NCBI GenBank assembly: GCA_030429545.1
Contig: JAUIFF010000015.1
Span: 1 to 64,000 of the forward strand
DNA from: Polyangia bacterium
GTDB taxonomy: Bacteria > Myxococcota_A > Polyangia > Nannocystales > Nannocystaceae
Reading direction: 5' to 3'
Length of the DNA stretch: 64,000 bases
Made by a program: the position numbers and the translations under genes. How positions within the stretch are numbered: position 1 is the first letter of the stretch; each line of letters starts with the position of its first letter. Below are positions 25,790 to 33,698 of the stretch, in pieces. The notes under the pieces were generated by a model. That model was not told where the DNA came from. It ran no database searches and saw nothing but the letters and a program-made list of their open reading frames with translations.

Positions 25790-27679
25790 TCATGCTTCCT
25801 TTCCGATAAACACCAAAATATTGGCGTTGACAGGAGCCTGCTCGCCTGCCGGTGGATGTTGGGTGAGTACGCGGCCGTAGTCCTCTGAACTGTCAGGGCC
25901 GACGGCTTGGGCGTGGGCTGTCATGGAGAAACCCGCCTCGGTCAGTACCCGCCGTGCCATCGCCTCGGTGTAGCCGCCAATGTTCGGTACCTGGCGAGTC
26001 GTGGGGGGTGCGGGGGGCGGTTCGTTGTCTTCGAACTCGACAGTCAAGTTGGACAGTTTGCCGGGCTCCAAGTCGACCAAGCCGGCACTATCGGCCAGTT
26101 TGGGAAACCGAAAGGCACGACCATCTTCGTCGGGTACGACCTTGAGGTCGATACTGACGCGTCCCAATCGCAGGTTGCGTTTATCCTGCGCGAGGCGGGC
26201 ACGGGCCTGGCGAATTTGGTTATTGGTCAGGTCGATAAAGTCGTCGAGCGATACTGAAAGCGACTGCTGTGCCTGCTTGGCCTGGAGTTCGGCAATCAGT
26301 TTTTCACGGGCTTGAATTTGTTCTTGCAGGCCGGCGACTATCTGGGTGAGTTGCCCGACCTGTGGCGACAGCTTCTTCAGCTGGTTAATTTGTATTTGCA
26401 GGTTTTGGTTCTCAGTATTACGCGCTGCTAGCTGCCCGCGCAGTTGATTGCGTTCTTCCTCGAGCGCCTGGACGCGGCTCGAAAGTTCCTTGACCTCAAT
26501 ACTGACAGGCTCCATGCCGATGAGTTGCCAGCCAGCAGTGTCGAGGGGGGTCGCGCCCTTGTAGTAGCCCGGTGAGTCACCAGCAAAGTCCTTGGCAACC
26601 GCGGGTTCGATATCGTCGAGCGGCCACACATGTATAAGACCAGTGGCATCGACCCGCACGGTGCCGTCCTTGGTAAAGCCGCGCTCGAACATGTCGTGCA
26701 GAATCTCGGCGCTCGATCGTACCTTGGTGTAGAAGCGTACTTCACAAAGGCGGCCTTGAAAGTGACGCCCACCCCAATGGGCCTGGCGCCCGATCTCTAG
26801 CTCGTTGGCCCGGCTACGGGTGCCGTTGATGGCCTTTGAGGCCACCTCGAGACCGTTGACAAACAAGGTTGCGACCTTGCCTGTCCAGCTGGCTGCGACG
26901 TGGGTCCATGTGTTGAGGGCCGAGTGGTTGAACGACAACCGCTCGAACGCTCCACTTGCATCTGCAATGGTGAAGCTAGCTTCGGTCCCTGAGCACCCGA
27001 GCTCCCAGCCATACCCAGGTATGCGGAAGTTGACGATTGGGGCTTCGAGGGCAGTCGCACCATCTTTTTCGGGGCGAACCCACGCTTGGACAGTGAAGCT
27101 AGGCGCCCGGAAGGTCGAAGATGTGTGTACATTAATATGGGCCGTCTTCCCGTCGAAGTAACGGCATGACAGACCCTCGGGTGCCTGTTTGGCAAACAGC
27201 GGGAGCTCGTCGACCTCAACCCACTTGGCTGCAGAGGCCGTGGCCGGAAACCGTCCTGTGCAATCGGCAATGCGGTTACCCTCTGCGCCGGTGAGCGGCC
27301 AACAGGCCAACAGCCCGTTGTCTTCCTTGGCGGCGCGTACCAACATACGAGTGCGAATTTCAGATGGACTGAGGAGTCGGCCCCAAACCTGGACTTCGGC
27401 GAGTTGGTAGGATTTGTTGTATCTACCGCGATCGTGGCCAAGGTACATGGGCCATGAGCGCTGTTGCGAGCCCCAGCTCATACGGGAGGGGTTCCGGCTT
27501 TGCCCATCAAGGACGCCGTTGATATAGATTGTGCATTCGTTACTGGCACGGTTGTGTGTAAATGCAATGTGTACCCACACGCCCGTCGGGATTGTCTGTT
27601 TGCCCTGTACCGAACCTCCCAACATGATGGTCGCACGGTCGTTGACCACCGCGGGGCCAACGAATACGAGCACAGCCAC
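25790..27679 (-). CDS. LamG - coiled coil - PASTA protein, 5' end disturbed
   Basis: 629 residues. Two LamG/concanavalin-like domains: the first lacks its usual beginning and starts near RATIMLGGSVQGKQTIP; the second starts near FRAPSFTVQAWVRPEKDG. Then a coiled coil (ELSSRVQALEEERNQLRGQLAARN...), the same helical module as the next two genes (SVSLDDFIDLTNNQIRQAR) and a PASTA domain (RQVPNIGGYTEAMARRVLTEAGF). No signal peptide. The apparent N-terminus (MAVLVFVGPAVV from GTG 27679) is read from the complement of a low-complexity Asp-Pro-Thr-Thr-coding repeat, so the true 5' end seems to have been replaced. Confidence 0.72.
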   Translation of the reverse strand: MAVLVFVGPAVVNDRATIMLGGSVQGKQTIPTGVWVHIAFTHNRASNECTIYINGVLDGQSRNPSRMSWGSQQRSWPMYLGHDRGRYNKSYQLAEVQVWGRLLSPSEIRTRMLVRAAKEDNGLLACWPLTGAEGNRIADCTGRFPATASAAKWVEVDELPLFAKQAPEGLSCRYFDGKTAHINVHTSSTFRAPSFTVQAWVRPEKDGATALEAPIVNFRIPGYGWELGCSGTEASFTIADASGAFERLSFNHSALNTWTHVAASWTGKVATLFVNGLEVASKAINGTRSRANELEIGRQAHWGGRHFQGRLCEVRFYTKVRSSAEILHDMFERGFTKDGTVRVDATGLIHVWPLDDIEPAVAKDFAGDSPGYYKGATPLDTAGWQLIGMEPVSIEVKELSSRVQALEEERNQLRGQLAARNTENQNLQIQINQLKKLSPQVGQLTQIVAGLQEQIQAREKLIAELQAKQAQQSLSVSLDDFIDLTNNQIRQARARLAQDKRNLRLGRVSIDLKVVPDEDGRAFRFPKLADSAGLVDLEPGKLSNLTVEFEDNEPPPAPPTTRQVPNIGGYTEAMARRVLTEAGFSMTAHAQAVGPDSSEDYGRVLTQHPPAGEQAPVNANILVFIGKEA

Positions 27680-27707
27680 ACAAACGACAGGACCGACAAC
27701 AGCGACG

Positions 27708-27783
27708 GACCCGACGACAGACCCGACGACGGGCCCGACGACGGACCCGACGACGGACCCGACGACGGACCCGACGACGGAGT
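27708..27783 (+). repeat. 12-bp tandem repeat (GACGGACCCGAC-like)
   Basis: Six to seven near-copies of a 12-bp unit. On the plus strand one frame reads (Asp-Pro-Thr-Thr)n, the usual linker of lipoproteins here, but no complete lipoprotein surrounds it. It separates the 5'-damaged LamG gene from a truncated plus-strand frame. Confidence 0.85.
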
Positions 27784-27822
27784 CCGTGTGTCGGACTGTC
27801 TGTCCTCGAGTGGCGTCACCGA

Positions 27823-28014
27823 ATGCTGTTGCGATGGTTTCTCGACGACCGTCCTCCGTCGCGTGTCAGTGTTGCGATTATCGACCCGAGTAGTGGTGAG
27901 CAGGACATCTGGGATCGCGGTGCCGGCGGTTTGTTTGGGCGCGGGGCCATTCGGGCTGTCGCAATGAACACTATCCGCTTGGCCGAAACCATCAAGGAGG
28001 TACTCGGTGGATAG
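27823..28014 (+). pseudogene. Remnant C-terminus of a protein upstream of the NTPase-like gene
   Basis: 63 residues. SRVSVAIIDPSSGEQDIWDRGAGGLFGRGAIRAVAMNTIRLAETIKEVLGG looks like the end of a folded protein. Its stop overlaps the GTG start of the next gene (GTGGATAG), the usual sign of a translationally coupled operon. There is no plausible beginning: upstream in this frame is only Arg-rich text from the 12-bp repeat. I infer a 5' truncation by rearrangement. Confidence 0.4.
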
Positions 28015-29200
28015 GTCGGACCGGCTCGAACGGCAGTTGATGCGCCGACGGGACCCCCAGGCGTTAGCAACGATTCTTATCGGCCAACTGATGGCCTATC
28101 GGGCTTCGACAGTCTATGCGCCATCCACCGCAAAGCTCGATCAGTTTTTAGCTGAGGAGGTGTTTCCACGGCTCGAGCAGCAACTTGATGTGCGCAAGGT
28201 GGTCGTTGATGCGTGGGAAAAGCCTGGCCCAACGCTCGAGCAGCTTGTCGATGCACTCTATAGCCAGCTCGACATCGAACCGGTTGGTGTGCCCAAAAAG
28301 CCAAGTGCCGCCCTCGAAAATGTATTGCTTCGTGCCCAACGGCGCTCCGATCGTCCGTTGCTCATTGTCCTGTACAAGCTCGAAGGCTTGCTCAACGAGT
28401 CTCTACCGCCGGCTGATGCCCTACGATTTGTTGAAGCCCTGTCTCGGATGGCGACGCGTTCGATGCACGGTCTCCAGCTAATTTTGGGGGTCAAAGAGGA
28501 GCAGCTCGGGGCGTTTCGTGAGTTGTTGCGGGGGCACTGGCGATTGCTCGCCAACGATATTCGCATTCGACCCAAGGGCGAAAAATGGGTCCTTCCCCTG
28601 CCGGTTGGTGGGGTCACAAGTGTGGCAACCAGTGCCGCCGGTGCAGTGGTGGCGGGGGGCAAGGCCGTGATTGCAACACTCGCAGGGCTCGGCGGTTTGG
28701 GTGCTGGGGTGTTGGTGGGTGCGTCTTTGTTGACGGGTAACGGCGACCTCGAAACGTGTCGGGAACAACTCGCCGCGGCGCAGCAGCAAACCTGCCCTGA
28801 GTGCCCTGAGCCGCCCGAGATACAAATACCGGTCGAACCCCCGTTGCCCGTGACGACGGGGGAGCCCGAGAGTACAGGTGACGTCGAGACGGACAGCGAT
28901 ACCACGACGCTCGAGCTTGTTGGCGATGAAACAACCGGGGATTTGGAGACCGATCCGCAGATAACCCAAAACGTTGGCCTATGCTCAGCGGGCCCACGCG
29001 ACAATGATTGTGCAAAGTGTGTCAAGCAGGAATGTTGCTCCCAGCTGCGGGCATGCAAGCGCAGGCGCTGGCGTAACTGTGTGCTCAAAAAGCGGATTGG
29101 CGAGGGGAGCTGCCAACCCGCCGCAATCGAGAAGCGTTGCCGGGGATTGGCGCTTTGTGCCCTCGAGTACCAGTGCCGGGCGAGTTGTTTTGAGAACTAG
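28007..29200 (+). CDS. Membrane protein with a degenerate P-loop NTPase (nSTAND1-like) domain
   Basis: 397 residues from GTG 28007. Residues 36-60 (VYAPSTAKLDQFLAEEVFPRLEQ) align by eye with the P-loop of STAND NTPases (x-x-GPSG.GKSS... LP.L), but Gly-Lys-Ser/Thr has become Ala-Lys-Leu. Residues 118-130 (LLIVLYKLEGLLN) align with Walker B (LLILDQFEELF) without the acidic residues. LQLILGVKEEQLGAFREL matches the sensor-like strand. Residues ~205-245 form a Gly/Ala-rich transmembrane hairpin. A Glu/Thr/Pro linker follows, then a Cys-rich end (NDCAKCVKQECCSQLRAC...). NTP hydrolysis is unlikely. Confidence 0.7.
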   Translation: MDRSDRLERQLMRRRDPQALATILIGQLMAYRASTVYAPSTAKLDQFLAEEVFPRLEQQLDVRKVVVDAWEKPGPTLEQLVDALYSQLDIEPVGVPKKPSAALENVLLRAQRRSDRPLLIVLYKLEGLLNESLPPADALRFVEALSRMATRSMHGLQLILGVKEEQLGAFRELLRGHWRLLANDIRIRPKGEKWVLPLPVGGVTSVATSAAGAVVAGGKAVIATLAGLGGLGAGVLVGASLLTGNGDLETCREQLAAAQQQTCPECPEPPEIQIPVEPPLPVTTGEPESTGDVETDSDTTTLELVGDETTGDLETDPQITQNVGLCSAGPRDNDCAKCVKQECCSQLRACKRRRWRNCVLKKRIGEGSCQPAAIEKRCRGLALCALEYQCRASCFEN

Positions 29201-30198
29201 TTGTGGTGGTTCGGGAACCCGATGGTTGTCACCGCATGGTTGCCACGAACAACACGGAGTTGACCATCGCGTTGGGCCGCGTCGATAATCTGCGTGAGGT
29301 TTGCTTGTGGATACATCTTTAGCCGGTGCCGGAGGTCGTCTAGGCGGTGTACCTGATAACTCCAAAGGCCATCGGCTGCATCCCATTGCGGGCGGAACAG
29401 TGTGCGTAGGACAACGGCCTTCGGCCCGTCGAGCGCCTGCAGGTTTGCGGCAAACTGCGGGATGTCGGTCAACGACTCCTCAGCGTTGGACAGGTAAACG
29501 GTGCGAATGGGTGTACTGCGAGCTCGCGTGAGTTCGCCGATGGATCGAAGCGTTGCAGTGCCCTGCAAGTCGCCGGGCATCACGAACAGCTGGTCTTGAA
29601 GACACAGCGTGCGAATGTGCTGGTACATTTTGGGGTCGGCGAGCCAGGTTGGATAGGGACGTGTCGCCACGGTTTGGAGATGTCTCGACACGCGTGCACG
29701 CAGCGACTTCCACAGGGTAAATGCCGCCTGTTGGTCGTTCGTCGAGACCGCGAAAATCGCCCGTACGTGGTCCTGATCGGCAGCTGAGAAGCGCCGCAGC
29801 AGGTCGGCCGGGGTGGGGGAGGCTTTGACGAGGGCAATCAAGATTCGATGGTAGTCGAGGACCCGTGCATCGATGTCGACAATGAATGCAAGCGAGGCCG
29901 AACTCGCGGCAATAAGTGAGTAGTTTTGCTCGGAGCCCACACCCAAATAGGCGCCACCGCGGTCGTGGATGTACGGGTAAAAAATGTCATGGCGGGTTTC
30001 ATTGCCGACCACAAAGTGACGCTCGGTCGTGGACAGCGGGTCGTACTTGGGCCCTGGGTCGTGCTTGGGAGCGATGGACTCGGCCGGCGAATTGCCTGTG
30101 CTGCGCGAGCTTGGCTCAGGCATCGGGTTGCACGCGAACAGGCCGTATAGGAGGCACACGGGCACGCGGGGGCGGTGCAGCTGTTGTCGACGACCCAT
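29197..30198 (-). CDS. Lipoprotein with Rossmann-like domain (LIC_10091-like)
   Basis: 333 residues. Lipobox LLYGLFAC-N (Cys23), then a Ser/Pro linker. The mature domain starts ERHFVVGNETRHDIFYPYIHDRGGAYLGVGSEQNYSLIAAS, with strand/loop SLAFIVDIDARVLDYHRIL. A Gly-rich loop followed by an acidic strand end resembles a SAM-methyltransferase fold. From memory this resembles the Leptospira LIC_10091 family; I cannot check that. Its 3' end overlaps the convergent NTPase-like gene by 4 bp. Confidence 0.7.
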   Translation of the reverse strand: MGRRQQLHRPRVPVCLLYGLFACNPMPEPSSRSTGNSPAESIAPKHDPGPKYDPLSTTERHFVVGNETRHDIFYPYIHDRGGAYLGVGSEQNYSLIAASSASLAFIVDIDARVLDYHRILIALVKASPTPADLLRRFSAADQDHVRAIFAVSTNDQQAAFTLWKSLRARVSRHLQTVATRPYPTWLADPKMYQHIRTLCLQDQLFVMPGDLQGTATLRSIGELTRARSTPIRTVYLSNAEESLTDIPQFAANLQALDGPKAVVLRTLFRPQWDAADGLWSYQVHRLDDLRHRLKMYPQANLTQIIDAAQRDGQLRVVRGNHAVTTIGFPNHHN

Positions 30199-30337
30199 CG
30201 GTTAGCAGGTAATTGTTAGCACGCTTGGTCGACAGCTACAGGTTAGCTATCGAGCGCCCAGAGGCCTTACGCGTACCTGTTGGCCTTCAGGCGAGAGGTC
30301 GTCGTCGGCCTTGTTGACGCAAGGGCCCCGGCGTGCC

Positions 30338-30871
30338 ATGCAACACGCAATGTCGATGTTTCGCTCGATTCCCCAACTTGCAAAGATGCTCAACAACCTC
30401 TCGGCTTGGCTCGACAAGGCCGTGGCCGATGGTGAGGCCCGGGGTTACGACCCGGCGGTGTTGTTGAACAGTCGGCTGGCGCCCAACCAATACCCGCTCA
30501 CCCGGCAAATCCAGGCCGCCTGTGACGCTGCCAAGTTCGCGGCCGCGCGGGCGAGTGGCAAACAACCACCGGCGCACCCCGACACCGAGACCACGCTCGA
30601 CGAGCTACGGACGCGGTTGCGTTCGGTAGTCGAGTACCTTGGTACGTTTAAGCCGGAGGACTTTGAGGGCGCGGAGGACAACACCGTGGTGCTGCCGTTT
30701 TTGCCGGGTAAGGGCATCAAGGCCCACGAGTACCTCACGGCGATGGCAGTTCCCAACTTCTACTTTCACTGTGTCACGGCCTACGCGATTTTGCGGCACA
30801 ACGGGGTCGACGTGGGCAAACGCGATTACATTGGCAGCCTGGAGCTGTTTGACCTCGAGGCCGCCAACTAA
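30338..30871 (+). CDS. DUF1993 family protein
   Basis: 177 residues from ATG 30338. MSMFRSIPQLAKMLNNLSAWLDKAVADGEARG, LLNSRLAPNQYPLTRQIQAACDAAKFAAARASG, DTETTLDELRTRLRSVVEYL and the C-terminal PNFYFHCVTAYAILRHNGVDVGKRDYIG are the conserved blocks of DUF1993, a four-helix DinB-like family. It is cytoplasmic with no signal. Biochemical role is not established for the family. It stands alone between convergent and divergent neighbours. Confidence 0.88.
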   Translation: MQHAMSMFRSIPQLAKMLNNLSAWLDKAVADGEARGYDPAVLLNSRLAPNQYPLTRQIQAACDAAKFAAARASGKQPPAHPDTETTLDELRTRLRSVVEYLGTFKPEDFEGAEDNTVVLPFLPGKGIKAHEYLTAMAVPNFYFHCVTAYAILRHNGVDVGKRDYIGSLELFDLEAAN

Positions 30872-30938
30872 CCACGAATTTGTAGTAGCAAGTATATGTG
30901 GCGGCCTACTTTCGGTCGCCACATGTTGTATCAGCAAC

Positions 30939-32294
30939 TTACTTTGTGCGGGTCAGGACCGTCACCGGGACCCCCCCAGCTGGGGTAAGGGTGATCTTTG
31001 GCCGAGGAACCACCCGATGCCCAGGCGGCAGGCGAAACTGGACACGCTGGGCCAGCGTCGCTAGCACGAGTGCCATTTCCATTTTGGCAAAGGTCGCGCC
31101 GATACACATGCGGGCGCCGGCACCAAATGGCAGGTAGGCATCGCGCAGGTTGGGATCGTCGGCCTCAAACCGCTCGGGCTTGAAGACTTCGGGCTCAGGA
31201 AATAGCTTGGGATCGTGGTGGACCATGTAGATCCACGCGGTACAGGTAGAGCCGGCCTTGATTGTATATTCACCAATGTCGACATCTTCGTTGGCCTGGC
31301 GGGCGATCACGTAGGCCGGCGGATACAGGCGCATGGCTTCGGCAATGATGTTGCGCGTGTAGGGGAGATTTTCGAGATCGTCGAAGGTCGGTAACCGGCC
31401 GGCAAGCACGTGTTGCAGCTCTGCATGGAGACGGGCTTCGATGGCCGGATGTTGGGCGAGCAGGACAAATGCCCACGACAGGGCATTGCTGGTGGTCTCA
31501 TGGCCAGCCAAAAACAGGGTGAGTAACTCGTCGCGCAGGGCCTTGCGTGGCAATCCGCCCTCGCCGTCGTCGATCTGTAGAAGCTGGGTGAGGAGGTCGG
31601 TCGATTCGGCGCGCGCGGGGTTGGCCCGCAGTTCCTCGCGGCGCTTGTCGATCAAACCATAGACGAGCCGGTCCATGGTTGTAAGTGCATGTTTTGCCCG
31701 GCGGTTGTGCCGGGTCGGGATCCACTCGGGCACCAGGTTGAGGGCGCCTAGGGTCTCTTGAAAGACCGTCATGCTGGCCCCGACCTCGTCGCTGTGGCCG
31801 CGAATGTTGTGGTCGAACAGCGCTGCGCAGACGATCCGCAGGGTCGTTCGCATCATCTCGGCGGCGAGGTCGAGCTGGGTGCCCGAGCGCCATGGCGCCG
31901 CCATTTCGCGGGTTTTTTCGACCATGATGTCGGCGTAACTTCGCAGCATTTTGCTGTGAAACGCCGGTTGGATCAGTCGCCGATTTTTACGCCAGATATC
32001 ACCATTGGCGTTGAGCAAGCCGTTGCCTAGGACCTTTTCGAGACCGATCGAGGGCTTGCCAAAGGCGGCGGCCCGGGTGCGCAACATGATCCGGAGATGC
32101 TCCGGGTTTTTGGTGACGTAGGTGCGATCGGAGCCGGTTTTGATGAGGTAGATATCGCCGAACCGGGCAAATCGCCGACCGACAAATCCGAGGGGATCGC
32201 GGGCGTAACGGGTGAGGTAGGAGAGGCGAACAGCCGAGATTTTACCGGTGGGGCGGGGCCCCGGGGGATCGTGGGATAAACCTTGTGTATGCAT
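30939..32294 (-). CDS. Cytochrome P450
   Basis: 451 residues. All landmarks are present: I-helix oxygen-binding motif AGHETTSNA, K-helix EAMR in IIAEAMRLYPP, PERF in FKPERFEADDP and the haem-binding loop FGAGARMCIG with the Cys ligand. No membrane anchor, as usual for bacterial P450s. The N-terminus SAVRLSYLTRYARDPLGFVGRRFARFGDIYLIK resembles fatty-acid or terpenoid/steroid hydroxylases of the CYP4-like bacterial type. Substrate and redox partner are not evident. Divergently transcribed from the GDPD gene with a 154-bp gap. Confidence 0.93.
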   Translation of the reverse strand: MHTQGLSHDPPGPRPTGKISAVRLSYLTRYARDPLGFVGRRFARFGDIYLIKTGSDRTYVTKNPEHLRIMLRTRAAAFGKPSIGLEKVLGNGLLNANGDIWRKNRRLIQPAFHSKMLRSYADIMVEKTREMAAPWRSGTQLDLAAEMMRTTLRIVCAALFDHNIRGHSDEVGASMTVFQETLGALNLVPEWIPTRHNRRAKHALTTMDRLVYGLIDKRREELRANPARAESTDLLTQLLQIDDGEGGLPRKALRDELLTLFLAGHETTSNALSWAFVLLAQHPAIEARLHAELQHVLAGRLPTFDDLENLPYTRNIIAEAMRLYPPAYVIARQANEDVDIGEYTIKAGSTCTAWIYMVHHDPKLFPEPEVFKPERFEADDPNLRDAYLPFGAGARMCIGATFAKMEMALVLATLAQRVQFRLPPGHRVVPRPKITLTPAGGVPVTVLTRTK

Positions 32295-32448
32295 ATGATT
32301 CGCCCGAGTTTCTCCAAAACCCTACTGCATGTGCTCGGGTTCTCGACAGTACAATCCGGCAAAACTCCGGGCGAAGCGCGTGCGGGAGCTTTCACAAAAG
32401 TTGCCAGTCTGCTGCCTTGCAGCGGCTGCGAGCTGATAAAGTCGCCCC

Positions 32449-33471
32449 ATGTTGCCCTGTCCCAAACACTCGATCGCGCGAGCCCAAGGCCCGGGTTTTT
32501 TGTCGATCGCTGTGTTGGTGAGCTTGAGCTGTGCCTGCCCCGGGTCCGCAAATACGAGCGCGACAACGGCCGCGACTACTGGCGAGACCACGGGCGAGAC
32601 CACAGGGGGGACATTGGCCACGGGCACGACAGCGGGCGATACAGCAACATCTGCCGAGACCGACGGTACGCAGACAGGTGGAACCGCCGGCGAAACTGGC
32701 GAGCTGATGTGGCCGATCGATGTCCAAGGTCACCGGGGTAACCGCGGCAATGTGCCCCCGGGCAATACCATCGCCTCGTTTGAGTCGGCGCTTGCGCTCG
32801 GGGTCACGACGCTCGAGGGCGATATGCAGATCACTGCCGACATGGTGGTGGTGATGGGCCACGACGACGACCTCACCGAGACCGGATGTGCCTGGGCCGG
32901 GGGTGGGGATGCGCCGACCAATCTCGTTTCAAAAATGACTGCGGACGAAGTCGCGCAGTGGGATTGCCACCCGGAACTCGAGGGGGTTCAACCGCCACCG
33001 CGGCTGCCGCAGGCGCTCGCGCTCGATGATGCCGTGCACTTCAACTTTGAGTTCAAACGCACAGGTGAGCCCGAGGTCGACATCTACATGCCGGCGTTGC
33101 TGGCCTACAACGCGCAGTGTGGCAACTGCCTCGATGGTCGGATGACCGTGCAGAGCTTTAACTGGGGCGACCTTCAGTACGCGCGCAGCAGCTACGACGG
33201 GATTTGGGGCCCAAATAAGTTCCGCGTGGCGGCCCTGGGGCTCGCACCCAATATCGACGATATCGCCGAAGCGGCGGCCTACGCCGAGATTTGGTCGCCA
33301 CACGAGGATATCGTGACGCCCGAGATCATTGTGCAGGTACAAGCGTTGGGGCTTCAGGTGATCCCCTGGACGGTGAACGATGCGCAGGCCATGCAGTCGT
33401 TTATCGATATGGGGGTCGACGGGATCATCACCGACTACCCCGACGTCCTGATTGGCCTGTTGAGCGGCTGA
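32449..33471 (+). CDS. Glycerophosphodiester phosphodiesterase lipoprotein
   Basis: 340 residues. Signal peptide ending near LVSLSCAC, then a Thr/Gly-rich linker (TTGETTGETTGG), then a GDPD TIM barrel. QGHRGNRGNVPPGNTIASFESALALGVTTLEGDMQ carries the catalytic His-Arg and metal-binding Glu/Asp, with the second His in MGHDDDLTETG. FNFEFKRTG supplies Glu and the end is PWTVNDAQAMQSFIDMGVDGIITDYPD. It hydrolyses glycerophosphodiesters to glycerol-3-phosphate and alcohol, probably at the outer membrane or cell surface. Confidence 0.9.
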   Translation: MLPCPKHSIARAQGPGFLSIAVLVSLSCACPGSANTSATTAATTGETTGETTGGTLATGTTAGDTATSAETDGTQTGGTAGETGELMWPIDVQGHRGNRGNVPPGNTIASFESALALGVTTLEGDMQITADMVVVMGHDDDLTETGCAWAGGGDAPTNLVSKMTADEVAQWDCHPELEGVQPPPRLPQALALDDAVHFNFEFKRTGEPEVDIYMPALLAYNAQCGNCLDGRMTVQSFNWGDLQYARSSYDGIWGPNKFRVAALGLAPNIDDIAEAAAYAEIWSPHEDIVTPEIIVQVQALGLQVIPWTVNDAQAMQSFIDMGVDGIITDYPDVLIGLLSG

Positions 33472-33698
33472 GCGTTCGCGTCGAAACCCTCACTCGGCAG
33501 CTCGAGTGGCATTCGTTGGCGGGATTTTTGTGCGAACCATGGGCGTCAATTTTGGCCCTTCGACCAGGCTCAGAGGCCAGCTTTGCAGCGCGTTTTGCGC
33601 TTGGTGTTCAGCCGGGTAAAACCATGGAATACGTAGGCGCCCTGCGGGTGCTCCTTGCGACCTGATTTGCGCGCGTACCGGCAGGCGATGGCCCAGGC

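Noticed and set aside
27464..27967. Plus-strand frame with a (Pro-Asp-Asp-Gly)n tract
   Set aside because: It is a frame of the 12-bp repeat and of the complement of the LamG gene; both flanks read as non-protein.
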